Shown here piece after piece: positions 34,974 to 43,363 of a stretch of DNA of 64,000 bases. The stretch is taken from NCBI GenBank assembly GCA_018716305.1, contig DVKB01000014.1, forward strand, positions 1 through 64,000. The letters run 5' to 3'. Under the pieces are notes generated by a model. That model saw nothing but the letters and a program-made list of their open reading frames with translations. It was not told the origin of the DNA and ran no database searches. Origin of the DNA: Candidatus Scatomonas merdigallinarum (lineage in GTDB: Bacteria; Bacillota; Clostridia; Lachnospirales; Lachnospiraceae). Numbering within the stretch: position 1 is the first letter of the stretch; each line of letters opens with the position of its first letter. The translations under genes were made by a program, and so were the position numbers.

Positions 34974-35869
34974 GCGGGCTTTTCACCGGCGCCGGAAAGC
35001 GCCAGAAATTCCCGCACAGGCGATAGATCCATAGACTCTTTCAGGCAGGCGAAGCCGATTTCCCTGGGTGGAAAGGCGATCCCCAGGGGGACTTCCAGCA
35101 GTTCTTTTTGGTCCAGCTCCTTTTGGACAAATTCCCGGATCACGCAGGCGGCGCCCATGCCGATTTTCGCGAATTCAATCAGCAGATCCATGGAAGTCAC
35201 TTCCAGGACATTTTTCAGCTCAATCCCCTGTTCCCGCAGAGCATCGTTGACAAACTGCCGCGTGATGTTTTCTTCGTCCAGCATCATAAAAACCGCGGTG
35301 TGAAAAAGATTGCTGTCCTTTTCCCTGAGCGACAGATTGGACAGGTAGGTGTCTGTGGACACAAAGGTATCCTGGATGGACTGCAGGGGAAGAAACTCGC
35401 AGCCTTTCAGGGAACCGGGGCGGCCAACCAGGCCCAGATCGATCTTTTTTTCCCGGAGCAGTTCCAGGGTCCGGTACGTAGACTGACAGGCGATGGTAAT
35501 TTTCACATGAGGATACGCCCGGATAAAGCGCTGCAGAAAGGGCAGAAGCACGTATCTGCTGAGTGTGGCGCTGGCCCCCAGACGCAGGTGGGAAATGCCG
35601 AGCTTTTTTCTTCTGGCCAGGGTCTGCTCCGCTTCATCCAGGGAATGAAAAGCTTCCCGCACATGGCGGTACAGTAGCCGGCCCTCCTCCGTCAGGGACA
35701 CGCCTCTGGCCTCCCGGCGGAAAAGCACCGTGTTCAGGGATTGCTCCAGCTTTTGGATGGCTTTGCTGACGGCAGGCTGGCTGATGTACAGTTCCCGGGA
35801 GGCCCGGGAAATGCTGCCGCATTGGGCCGCGGTATAAAAAATATAATACTGAGACAGATTCTGTTCCAT
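34946..35869 (-). CDS. LysR-family transcriptional regulator
   Basis: The N-terminal winged helix-turn-helix is typical (FYTAAQCGSISRASRELYISQPAVSKAIQKLE). A linker helix and a two-lobed effector domain (LRLGASATLSRYVLLPFLQRF to GIAFPPREIGFACLK) follow. The last 15 residues are a charged tail encoded in the ilvC terminator. At 307 residues it is a normal LysR length. AGGAGG precedes the ATG. It is divergent from leuC, and LysR proteins commonly control the divergent gene, so it may regulate leuCD in response to a pathway intermediate. Confidence 0.92.
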   Translation of the reverse strand: MEQNLSQYYIFYTAAQCGSISRASRELYISQPAVSKAIQKLEQSLNTVLFRREARGVSLTEEGRLLYRHVREAFHSLDEAEQTLARRKKLGISHLRLGASATLSRYVLLPFLQRFIRAYPHVKITIACQSTYRTLELLREKKIDLGLVGRPGSLKGCEFLPLQSIQDTFVSTDTYLSNLSLREKDSNLFHTAVFMMLDEENITRQFVNDALREQGIELKNVLEVTSMDLLIEFAKIGMGAACVIREFVQKELDQKELLEVPLGIAFPPREIGFACLKESMDLSPVREFLALSGAGEKPAKKPASGKA

Positions 35870-36080
35870 GGAAGCCTCCTATCATTTGAGACAAGCGACA
35901 AAAGGTCATGCGGGCTGCGCTGGCGCAGGCAATCATGATTTTATGGCGTGTCTCATGCCCATTTGTCGGGCAAATCATAATTTAAAGTTATAGCAAATAT
36001 GATAAATATGTATTTGTATTATATCCTATTCCATGATAGAATGGCAATCAGAATATGAAGGCAACAGGAGGAAAAGAGAT
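35870..36080. promoter_or_regulatory. Divergent control region between lysR and leuC
   Basis: The 211-nt gap is AT-rich toward leuC. TGAGACA (from 35887) and TGTCTCA (from 35949) form a separated inverted repeat near the LysR side, and CCCATTTGTCGGGCAAAT shows partial dyad symmetry around 35957-35974. Several TATAAT-like stretches lie between 35985 and 36030, but no single clear promoter stands out. AGGAGGAAAAG at the end is the leuC ribosome site. Confidence 0.4.
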
Positions 36081-37349
36081 ATGGGTATGACAATGACGCA
36101 GAAGATCCTGGCGGCTGCGGCAGGCCTGGATCAGGTGGAGGCCGGCCAGCTCATCGAGGCAAAGCTGGATCTGGTTCTGGGAAATGATATCACTTCCCCG
36201 GTCGCCATCCACGAGATGGATAAATTCAACAAAAAGGAAGTATTTGACAAAGACAAGATCGCCCTTGTAATGGATCATTTTATTCCCAACAAGGATATTA
36301 AATCCGCGGAGCACTGTAAGTGTGTCCGGGAGTTTGCCTGCGCCCATGAGATCACCAATTATTTCGATGTGGGAGAGATGGGCATCGAGCACGCGCTGCT
36401 GCCGGAGAAAGGACTGGTGGTGGCCGGAGATGTGGTGATCGGAGCGGATTCTCACACCTGTACCTACGGCGCCCTGGGAGCTTTTTCCACCGGTGTGGGC
36501 AGCACGGATATGGCAGCGGGCATGGCTACCGGAAAAGCCTGGTTCAAGGTTCCCTCCGCCATTAAATTTAACCTGACGGGAAGCCTGCCCAAATGGGTCA
36601 GCGGAAAGGACGTGATCCTGCACATCATCGGCAGGATCGGCGTGGACGGAGCCCTGTATAAATCCATGGAATTCGTGGGCGAGGGAGTGAAGAGCCTGTC
36701 TATGGACGACCGTTTCACCATCGCCAACATGGCCATTGAAGCCGGAGGCAAAAACGGCATTTTCCCGGTGGATGAGAAGGCGGAAGCCTACATGAAAGAG
36801 CATTCTTCCAGAAGCTATAAGATCTATGAGGCGGATCCGGACGCGATCTATGAGGAGGAATACACCATTGACCTCAGCCAGCTGAAGCCCACCATAGCCT
36901 TCCCCCATCTGCCTGAGAATACAAAGACCATCGATGAGATCACCGAGGATGTAAAGATCGACCAGGTGGTTATCGGCTCCTGCACCAACGGCCGCATGGA
37001 GGATCTGCGGACCGCGGCGGCTGTTCTCAAAGGCCGCAAAGTGAAAAAAGGAGTCCGCTGCATTGTGATCCCGGCAACCCAGGCGATTTATCTGCAGGCT
37101 ATGGAAGAGGGACTGCTGAAGATCTTTATCGAAGCGGGAGCGGTAGTCAGCACACCTACCTGCGGTCCCTGTCTGGGAGGCTATATGGGCATTCTGGCAG
37201 CCGGAGAACGCTGCGTTTCCACCACCAACCGGAATTTTGTGGGACGTATGGGCCATGTGGACTCAGAAGTGTATCTGGCCAGCCCGGCAACAGCGGCGGC
37301 CAGCGCGGTAACCGGAAAAATCAGCGCTCCGGCAGAGCTTGGAGAGTAA
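36081..37349 (+). CDS. leuC: 3-isopropylmalate dehydratase large subunit
   Basis: Aconitase-family iron-sulfur enzyme that isomerises isopropylmalate in leucine synthesis. The [4Fe-4S] ligands are visible in [13 protein letters not shown] and [14 protein letters not shown], and the active-site [22 protein letters not shown] is intact. [10 protein letters not shown] at 36081 is chosen over the ORF start at 36033 because AGGAGG lies 11 nt upstream. At 422 residues it is the short LeuC form of Clostridia and archaea rather than the 466-residue enterobacterial form. It is followed by leuD after 11 nt. Confidence 0.97.
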   Translation: MGMTMTQKILAAAAGLDQVEAGQLIEAKLDLVLGNDITSPVAIHEMDKFNKKEVFDKDKIALVMDHFIPNKDIKSAEHCKCVREFACAHEITNYFDVGEMGIEHALLPEKGLVVAGDVVIGADSHTCTYGALGAFSTGVGSTDMAAGMATGKAWFKVPSAIKFNLTGSLPKWVSGKDVILHIIGRIGVDGALYKSMEFVGEGVKSLSMDDRFTIANMAIEAGGKNGIFPVDEKAEAYMKEHSSRSYKIYEADPDAIYEEEYTIDLSQLKPTIAFPHLPENTKTIDEITEDVKIDQVVIGSCTNGRMEDLRTAAAVLKGRKVKKGVRCIVIPATQAIYLQAMEEGLLKIFIEAGAVVSTPTCGPCLGGYMGILAAGERCVSTTNRNFVGRMGHVDSEVYLASPATAAASAVTGKISAPAELGE

Positions 37350-37360
37350 GGAGGCGTCAA

Positions 37361-37855
37361 ATGCAGGCAAAAGGAAGAGTATTTAAGTATGGAGACAATG
37401 TGGACACAGACGTGATCATCCCCGCCCGGTATCTGAACTCCTCAGACCCGGCGGAGCTGGCTGCCCACTGCATGGAGGATATTGATAAAGAATTTATAAA
37501 GAAGGTTCAGAAGGGCGACATTATTGTGGCCAACAAAAATTTCGGCTGCGGATCTTCCAGAGAACATGCGCCCATCGCCATTAAGGCCGCCGGGGTCAGC
37601 TGTGTAATTGCCGAGACCTTTGCCCGAATTTTTTATCGAAACTCCATTAATATCGGCCTTCCTATTATCGAGTGTCCGGAAGCGGCCAGAGATATCCGGG
37701 ACGGCGATGAGGTGGAGATTGATTTCGATTCCGGCATGATCTATGACAGAACCAGGGGAACGGAATACAAAGGTCAGGCATTCCCGCCGTTTATGCAGAA
37801 AATCATCAAAGCGGAAGGTCTGGTCAATTACATCAATCAGCAGAGCGAGTCATAA
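37361..37855 (+). CDS. leuD: 3-isopropylmalate dehydratase small subunit
   Basis: Forms the swivelling domain that completes the LeuC active site. The key motif [13 protein letters not shown] (about residues 54-66) and [15 protein letters not shown] are intact. At 164 residues it is the short form matching the short LeuC. AGGAGG precedes the ATG. No leuA or leuB is in the window, so the rest of the leucine pathway is encoded elsewhere. Confidence 0.97.
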   Translation: MQAKGRVFKYGDNVDTDVIIPARYLNSSDPAELAAHCMEDIDKEFIKKVQKGDIIVANKNFGCGSSREHAPIAIKAAGVSCVIAETFARIFYRNSINIGLPIIECPEAARDIRDGDEVEIDFDSGMIYDRTRGTEYKGQAFPPFMQKIIKAEGLVNYINQQSES

Positions 37856-37890
37856 ATGCCATGATTTTACACCATAACCCCTCTTTTTCT

Positions 37891-37937
37891 GCGGATACTA
37901 AAAAGGCGGAACTGTTTCGGCAGTTTCGCGGATCCGC
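37891..37937 (+). promoter_or_regulatory. Stem-loop leader before the cotJ genes
   Basis: GCGGAT (37891-37896) pairs with ATCCGC (37932-37937), and inside it GCGGAACTG pairs with CAGTTTCGC around TTTCGG. The nested stem is followed by the AAAGGGGG ribosome site rather than a U-tract. It may be the 3' end of leuCD mRNA or a cotJ leader. A sigma-E-like promoter (ATA, then ATAC-like box) may lie nearby, but the match is too poor to call. Confidence 0.4.
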
Positions 37938-37958
37938 AGGAAAGGGGGTTTATTTATT

Positions 37959-38396
37959 ATGGAAGAAACACCATTAGCCATGGCTTCGGTTCCGGTTCAG
38001 AAATGGGGAAGGCGGTACGATGACGCCAAGGCTCTGGAACAGGGAACCATTTTTCCGGATCTGGATAAGCCGTTTTTTGCGGCGGAAACCCTGTATTTTC
38101 CCGGAAAATGCCAGGAGCAGACCGAGAGGGACCGGCTTCTGACTAAAATCCGGCAGACGGGATTTGTCCTGGATGATCTGACCCTGTATCTGGACACCCA
38201 CCAGGATGACCGGGAAGCGGCCCAGCTGTACCGGGAAAAAAGCCGGGAGAAAGAGCAGCTCATGGGCTGCTTCGCGGAGCAGTTTTATCCTCTGACCAGA
38301 AGCTGTGCCGCGGAATGTGACAAAACAGGGGAAGGATTCTGCTGGCTGGCGGGCCCGATGCCTTGGGAAGGAGGATGCGATCATGTGGTATTATGA
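37959..38396 (+). CDS. cotJAB: CotJA-CotJB fusion, spore coat-associated protein
   Basis: Two coat-associated families are joined in one frame. Residues 10-50 match CotJA (VPVQKWGRRYDDAKALEQGTIFPDLDKPFF). Residues 60-145 match CotJB (LLTKIRQTGFVLDDLTLYLDTHQDDREA, then PLTRSC and the ending WLAGPMPWEGGC). In most endospore formers cotJA and cotJB are separate small genes of the cotJABC operon. The CotJB stop lies 14 nt inside cotJC, so the operon order is kept. The gene symbol is descriptive. AAAGGGGG precedes the ATG. The expected expression is in the mother cell under a sporulation sigma factor. Confidence 0.85.
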   Translation: MEETPLAMASVPVQKWGRRYDDAKALEQGTIFPDLDKPFFAAETLYFPGKCQEQTERDRLLTKIRQTGFVLDDLTLYLDTHQDDREAAQLYREKSREKEQLMGCFAEQFYPLTRSCAAECDKTGEGFCWLAGPMPWEGGCDHVVL

Positions 38397-39009
38397 AAAA
38401 CGGCTGCAGTTTCCCGTAAAAATTACCAAAACCTGTCCCAAGACTGCCCAGCTGATTATCAGCCAGTACGGAGGGCCGGACGGAGAGCTGTCCGCTTCCA
38501 TGCGGTACCTGGCTCAGCGGTATTCTATGCCGGTGAAAGCCGTGGGAGGTCTGCTGACAGACATCGGCACAGAGGAGCTGGCCCATATGGAGATGATCTG
38601 CGCCATGGTTTACCAGCTGACCAAAAATCTTACCCCGGAGCAGGCAAAGACGGCTGGATTTGACGCCTACTATATTGACCACACCGCGGGAATCTGGCCC
38701 CAGGCGGCTTCTGCCCTGCCATTTTCGTCGGTAGAATTTCAGTCCAAAGGGGACGCGCTGACAGATCTGACCGAGGATCTGGCGGCAGAGCAGAAAGCCA
38801 GAACTGTGTATGATAACCTTCTGCGGGTGATCGAGGACCCGGAGGTAAGGGAGCCTCTGAAGTTTCTGAGAACCCGGGAGATCGTTCATTTCCAGCGGTT
38901 CGGGGAAGCTCTGGAAAAGGTAAAAGAAAAATTGGACAGCCGGAATTACTATTATTTTAATCCGGAATTCGACAAATCCATGTACGGCAAAACCCCGGCT
39001 TCTTTCTGA
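38383..39009 (+). CDS. cotJC: CotJC, manganese catalase-like spore coat protein
   Basis: A manganese-catalase-fold four-helix protein of the spore coat. Ligand-type residues are visible in ELSASMRYLAQRY (Glu), IGTEELAHMEMIC (Glu, His, Glu), DLAAEQKARTVYDNLL (Glu) and TREIVHFQRFGEAL (Glu, His). MWYYEKRLQFPVK at 38383 is the family-typical start, with GGAAGGAGG upstream. The ORF-track start at 38305 adds residues in another family's frame. It overlaps the CotJAB gene by 14 nt. At 208 residues the length is normal. Confidence 0.93.
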   Translation: MWYYEKRLQFPVKITKTCPKTAQLIISQYGGPDGELSASMRYLAQRYSMPVKAVGGLLTDIGTEELAHMEMICAMVYQLTKNLTPEQAKTAGFDAYYIDHTAGIWPQAASALPFSSVEFQSKGDALTDLTEDLAAEQKARTVYDNLLRVIEDPEVREPLKFLRTREIVHFQRFGEALEKVKEKLDSRNYYYFNPEFDKSMYGKTPASF

Positions 39010-39027
39010 AACCGGGGTACCGGGAAG

Positions 39028-39070
39028 GAACGCATCGGCAGGCAGAAAGGCGGATGCGTTCTTTCTGTTT
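39028..39070 (+). terminator. Terminator of the cotJ operon
   Basis: GAACGCATC (39028-39036) pairs with GATGCGTTC (39053-39061), followed by TTTCTGTTT. The last T residues of this tract are also the first bases of the next promoter's TTGACG. Confidence 0.82.
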
Positions 39071-39097
39071 GACGAAAACCAGACAATTCAGTATAAT
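39069..39097 (+). promoter_or_regulatory. Sigma-A promoter of the ABC exporter operon
   Basis: TTGACG (39069-39074) and a perfect TATAAT (39092-39097) are 17 nt apart. The leader to the ATG at 39126 is only about 20 nt. The -35 begins inside the cotJ terminator T-tract. Confidence 0.85.
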
Positions 39098-39125
39098 CAG
39101 AAAAAAAGTATGGGAGAAGGACTTC

Positions 39126-39833
39126 ATGGAATTTGTCATCGAACATCTGGAGAAACATTTTGAAAAAAAGCAGGTGCTGCGGGATGTGAGCTTTACTTTC
39201 GAGAGCGGAAAAATTTACGGGCTTCTTGGGAGAAACGGAGCCGGAAAGACTACTCTGTTTAACTGTCTGAACCGGGATATGAAGGCGGACGGCGGCAGGT
39301 TTTTTATCCGGGAAGAGGGAAAGGAGAGAGAAGTGCTGCCGGAAGAAATGGGATATGTGCTCTCCACCCCGGCGGTGCCGGAATTTCTCACCGGCCGGGA
39401 ATTTCTGAAGTTTTTTATGGAAATCAACCGGGACAGCATCCGCCGGCCAAAGACCATCGACGCGTATTTTGATCAGGTGGGCATCGCGCCGGAGGACCGG
39501 GACCGGCTGCTGAAAGACTATTCCCACGGCATGAAAAACAAGATGCAGATGCTGGTACAGATCATTGCCAGGCCCTCCATTCTGCTGCTGGATGAACCGC
39601 TCACCTCCCTGGACGTGGTGGCGGCGGAGGAAATGAAACAGCTGCTCCGCTCCCAGAAACAGGAGCGGATCCTGATCTTCTCCACCCACATCATGGAACT
39701 GGCCCTGGATCTCTGCGATGAGATTGTTGTGCTGAATCAGGGGATTCTGGAGGAGATCCGGCGGGAAAACCTGGACCAGAAGGAGTTCCGGGAGCGCATC
39801 CTTGAGATGCTGAGGGAGGAAGGACATGTTTAA
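39126..39833 (+). CDS. ABC transporter ATP-binding protein
   Basis: A single nucleotide-binding domain of the exporter class. Walker A is GLLGRNGAGKTTLFN (about residue 36), the signature motif is replaced by KDYSHGMKNKMQM, Walker B is SILLLDEPLTSLD, and the H-loop lies in IFSTHIMELA. The degenerate signature is common in ATPases of this class. The ATG at 39126 follows GGGAGAAGG; the upstream part of the ORF overlaps the promoter. It overlaps the downstream permease by 8 nt, so the pair forms one transporter of unknown substrate. Confidence 0.92.
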   Translation: MEFVIEHLEKHFEKKQVLRDVSFTFESGKIYGLLGRNGAGKTTLFNCLNRDMKADGGRFFIREEGKEREVLPEEMGYVLSTPAVPEFLTGREFLKFFMEINRDSIRRPKTIDAYFDQVGIAPEDRDRLLKDYSHGMKNKMQMLVQIIARPSILLLDEPLTSLDVVAAEEMKQLLRSQKQERILIFSTHIMELALDLCDEIVVLNQGILEEIRRENLDQKEFRERILEMLREEGHV

Positions 39834-41406
39834 AATCTTCCGCATTGCCTTTTCATTGAAAAATACATATCGGGTAAATACCATTTTGTTTTCGCTGAAG
39901 CAGATCCCTCTGGTAAAACGTCTGCTTCCCCTCCGCCTCTATCAGAGCAGGGGGCTGAAGCGCCTGGGTCTGGTGCTGTCCATTTTCTGGGAGATAGCGG
40001 GCGCTCTGCTGGGAAAGCTTCTCTACCTGCTCCTTATGGTGGTATGGGCCGGGAATTTGTACGGGAAGGAAAACGGGACGGAGATATACGCCCACCTTTT
40101 ATTTTTCCTGACCCTTATCGGCGCCTATATGAACACGTATCTGTTTAACCCCACCAATGATAAATACTATGCCATGATACTCATGCGCATGGATGCCCGG
40201 AAGTATACTCTGACAGATTACGGCTACACGCTGCTGCGGACGGGCCTGAGTTTTCTGCCCGCGCTGCTCTGGATCAGCTTCAGCAGAGGCCTGCCCCTGT
40301 GGGCCTGCCTGCTGGCGCCCCTGCACATACTGTCCGTAAAACTGGCGGCCGCCGGGCTGTTTCTGCGGCGGTACGAGAAGACAGGGGTCTGCAGCAACGA
40401 AAATCTGCCCCCGGGCCTGGCCTGGGGCCTTACGGGAATCCTGCTGGGAGCCGCCTACGCTCTTCCGGCCCTGGGGCTTTGCCTGCCCCTTCCCCTGTAC
40501 GGCGCCCTTGCGCTTTTCTCCCTGGTTCCCGGGATTTTTGGAATTATAAAAATTGCCGGTTTTACAGAGTACCGCGCGATGTATCAGATGCTTCTGGCGC
40601 AGAAGAGATGCGCGGTGGATGTGAAGCAGTCTGTACAGACCGCGGTGCTGGAACAGAACCGGAAAAACATCAGCAAAGAAGGGGGAATGACCACGCAAAA
40701 GGAAGGATTCGCGGGCTTTCAGGAGCTGTTTATGAAACGGCACCGGAAGATCCTCTGGAAATCCGCCAAGCGGATGGCGGGCATTCTGGCGGCGGCGTCC
40801 CTGGGAGCGGCGGGAGCCTCCCTCATCAGCCGGGAAGCGGCCCTCGCCCTGAATGGCCTGCTCCTGAAAGCCCTTCCCTGGTTTGCCTTTATTATGTACA
40901 CGGTCAATCGGGGCACTGCCTTTACCCAGGCTTTGTTTATGAACTGCGACAGAAGCATGCTGACCTATTCCTTTTATAAGAAACCGGCTTTTATTCTGCG
41001 GCTGTTCCGCCTGCGGCTTTTGGGGATCATTGGAGTCAATCTGCTGCCGGCGGGGGTGCTGGCGGCAGGGATGCCCCTGATTCTGTATCTTTCCGGGGGA
41101 ACGGGACAAGTCCTGTACTATCTGCTGTACCCGGCCTCGATTCTGGCTATGAGTGTATTCTTTTCCGTTCACTATCTGACCCTGTACTACCTGCTGCAGC
41201 CCTACACCGCCAGTACAGAACTGAAAAGCGGAACCTACCGGCTGGCAGTCTGGGCCACCTATCTGGTCTGCTTTTTGCTGCTGCAGGTGGAGGTGCCGCC
41301 GCTGCTGTTCGGAATCCTCTCGGTGGTCTTCTGCCTGGGATACTGCGGGGCTGCCTGCGCGCTTGTTTACCGGCTGGCGGGAAGAACCTTCCGCATTCGG
41401 TATTAA
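39826..41406 (+). CDS. ABC transporter permease-like integral membrane protein
   Basis: A 526-residue multi-spanning membrane protein with about twelve hydrophobic segments in two blocks, separated by a hydrophilic region around residues 250-310 (QSVQTAVLEQNRKNISKEGG). I do not recognise a named family, but the overlap with the ATPase gene and the layout fit the membrane half of an ABC-2-like exporter. GGAGGAAGG lies upstream of the ATG. Its TAA overlaps the TAA of the convergent MATE gene. Confidence 0.78.
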   Translation: MFKIFRIAFSLKNTYRVNTILFSLKQIPLVKRLLPLRLYQSRGLKRLGLVLSIFWEIAGALLGKLLYLLLMVVWAGNLYGKENGTEIYAHLLFFLTLIGAYMNTYLFNPTNDKYYAMILMRMDARKYTLTDYGYTLLRTGLSFLPALLWISFSRGLPLWACLLAPLHILSVKLAAAGLFLRRYEKTGVCSNENLPPGLAWGLTGILLGAAYALPALGLCLPLPLYGALALFSLVPGIFGIIKIAGFTEYRAMYQMLLAQKRCAVDVKQSVQTAVLEQNRKNISKEGGMTTQKEGFAGFQELFMKRHRKILWKSAKRMAGILAAASLGAAGASLISREAALALNGLLLKALPWFAFIMYTVNRGTAFTQALFMNCDRSMLTYSFYKKPAFILRLFRLRLLGIIGVNLLPAGVLAAGMPLILYLSGGTGQVLYYLLYPASILAMSVFFSVHYLTLYYLLQPYTASTELKSGTYRLAVWATYLVCFLLLQVEVPPLLFGILSVVFCLGYCGAACALVYRLAGRTFRIRY

Positions 41407-42770
41407 GAAACGGTTCCGGAGGAGCGGGAGTTCTCCTCCGGCAGAAGGGTTTTCCGGCAGCGGAGGTAGCAGAGGAGTCCCGTGAGATCCGCCGCGGCCC
41501 AGCCGATGGGAACGGACATCCAGATGCCGGTGACGCCAAGAAACGGAACGGAAGACAGAGTGTAGGCCAGGGCAACCCGCAGCCCCAAGGAGATCACAGT
41601 GAGAACAATGGACATCATGGGCTTTTTCACAGCCCGGTAGAAGCCGTACAGCAAAAAGAGAATGCCGATGCCCCAGTAAAAGCTTCCTTCTACTCGCAGA
41701 TACTCCACGCCTGCCGCCACAATAGCGGTTTCTGAGTGATCTACAAAAATATGCATCAGAGGGCGGGCAAACAGAAATACCACGGCGCTGACTCCCAGGC
41801 TGAAAAGCACTGAGGTGAGAACCGCGCAGCGGAATCCGGCAAAGACCCGCCCGGGTTTTCTGGCTCCATAGTTCTGGGCTACAAAGGTGGAAAAGGCATT
41901 TCCGAAATCCTGTACCGGCAGATAGGCGAAGGAGTCAATTTTTACCGCCGCGGCGAAAGCGGCCATAATGACAGAGCCGAAACTGTTGACCAGCCCCTGC
42001 ACCATCAGAATGCCGAAATTCATGACAGACTGCTGAATGCAGGTGAGAAAGGAGAGGTTGGCAATTTCTTTCATTACGGAACTCCGGAACCGCAGATGCC
42101 GGCGCTGAAGCCGCAGTTCCGGAAAGCGGGCCATGGTGTAGATCACTATGCCGGCACCGGACACATACTGGGAGAGTACTGTGGCAAAAGCGGCCCCTGC
42201 CACGCTCCATTGAAAACCTACCACAAAAAGCAGGTCCAGGCCTATATTCAGGAGAGCGGAAACCGCCAGAAAAATCAGGGGCGTGACAGAATTTCCCACG
42301 GCCCGCAGCAGGGAGGCAAAATAATTGTACAGAAAAACAGCCGGGATCCCGGCAAATATGATCCAGAGATACTCTCTCATAAGGGGATACACATCGGAAG
42401 GAACCTGAAGAAGGCCCATAATGGGATCGATAAAAAGGAAGACAATGAAATTCATCACTGCCGCCACAGCGCCGATCAGGAGAAAGGAATGAAAGATTCC
42501 GGCTTTCAGCCCCTCCTGGTCGCCCTCTCCGTACCGGATGGAGAATACGGCGCCGCTGCCCATGGAAAGCCCCAGAAGCACCGAGGTGAGAAAGGTCATA
42601 AGCGTATAGGCGGAACCCACCGCCGCCAGAGCGTCGGAGCCCACAAAACGTCCTACGATCAGAGTATCTGCCACATTGTAAAGCTGCTGCAGCAGGTTGC
42701 CCAGCATCAGGGGCAGGGCAAAACGGATCAGCCGGCGGAAAATCGGTCCCTGGGTCAGTTCAACATTCAT
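41403..42770 (-). CDS. MATE-family efflux transporter
   Basis: Cation-coupled multidrug and toxin extrusion protein with twelve predicted membrane segments in two six-helix bundles. Family features: TQGPIFRRLIRFALPLMLGNLLQQLYNVADTLIVGRFVG at the N-terminus, read in pieces, and the matching NFGILMVQGLVNSFGSVIMAAFA in the second half. The ORF-track ATG at 42779 has AGGAAG directly abutting it, so the ATG three codons on (42770, MNVELTQGP) has the better spacing. It is about 455 residues, normal for the family. It diverges from the Lrp gene and converges with the permease. Confidence 0.93.
   Translation of the reverse strand: MNVELTQGPIFRRLIRFALPLMLGNLLQQLYNVADTLIVGRFVGSDALAAVGSAYTLMTFLTSVLLGLSMGSGAVFSIRYGEGDQEGLKAGIFHSFLLIGAVAAVMNFIVFLFIDPIMGLLQVPSDVYPLMREYLWIIFAGIPAVFLYNYFASLLRAVGNSVTPLIFLAVSALLNIGLDLLFVVGFQWSVAGAAFATVLSQYVSGAGIVIYTMARFPELRLQRRHLRFRSSVMKEIANLSFLTCIQQSVMNFGILMVQGLVNSFGSVIMAAFAAAVKIDSFAYLPVQDFGNAFSTFVAQNYGARKPGRVFAGFRCAVLTSVLFSLGVSAVVFLFARPLMHIFVDHSETAIVAAGVEYLRVEGSFYWGIGILFLLYGFYRAVKKPMMSIVLTVISLGLRVALAYTLSSVPFLGVTGIWMSVPIGWAAADLTGLLCYLRCRKTLLPEENSRSSGTVS
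41416..41441. terminator. Hairpin inside the 3' end of the MATE gene
   Basis: CCGGAGGAG and CTCCTCCGG are perfect 9-nt arms around CGGGAGTT. Because the two convergent genes overlap at their stop codons, any terminator must lie inside a coding region. The tail on either strand is only weakly T-rich, so the role is uncertain. Confidence 0.4.
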
Positions 42771-42877
42771 GATTGCCATCTTCCTTTCACTGTGATAAAT
42801 TGAATCTATCGAATCGTAATTATTTTATTTCTGAAACATACAAATGTCAATATCATACTTTCAAAAGGAGTGGTTAC

Positions 42878-43336
42878 ATGTTTCTGGACGGACTGAATGA
42901 ACTGGATCAGAAAATCCTGAGCCTTCTGATCGAGAACGCCAGGCTTTCCTATTCAGAGATCGGGGAGAGGGTAGGGCTCTCCCGGGTGGCCGTAAAGGCC
43001 AGAATTCAGGGAATGGAGGAGAGCGGAATAATCGAGGAATACACGGCGGTAGTCAATCCCCAGAAAATCAGCGGCGCTGTATCCTGTTATTTCGATATTG
43101 AAACCAGGCCGGAGGCCCTGGAGGAGGTGTCGGAACAGCTCTGCGCCAACGAAGCGGTGACGCAGATCTACCGGATGACGGGAAACTGCCGGCTCCATGT
43201 CCATGCGGTGGCAGCGGGACAGGAGGAAATGGAGCGGCTGATCCGGGAGGAGATGGACCGGCTGCCGGGCGTGATCCGGCTGGAAAGCCATGTGATTTTA
43301 AGCAGGATCAAGGATGTGAAGGGACTGCGGCTGTAG
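42878..43336 (+). CDS. Lrp/AsnC-family transcriptional regulator
   Basis: An N-terminal helix-turn-helix (LSYSEIGERVGLSRVAVKARIQGMEESGII) is followed by the RAM/ACT-like effector domain (VSCYFDIETRPEALEEVSEQL to VESHVILSRI-like end). At 152 residues the length is standard. MFLDGLNELDQ at 42878 is chosen because AAGGAGTGG lies 7 nt upstream; the ORF-track start at 42773 runs into the divergent promoter region. Its divergent neighbour is the MATE transporter, a plausible target alongside autoregulation. Confidence 0.92.
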   Translation: MFLDGLNELDQKILSLLIENARLSYSEIGERVGLSRVAVKARIQGMEESGIIEEYTAVVNPQKISGAVSCYFDIETRPEALEEVSEQLCANEAVTQIYRMTGNCRLHVHAVAAGQEEMERLIREEMDRLPGVIRLESHVILSRIKDVKGLRL

Positions 43337-43363
43337 CTCCCGGAAAGAGGAGGGGTTGTTCAG

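Noticed and set aside
37871-37900. Sigma-E promoter for cotJ
   Set aside because: An ATA and an ATAC box are roughly spaced, but the match is too poor to list as a feature.
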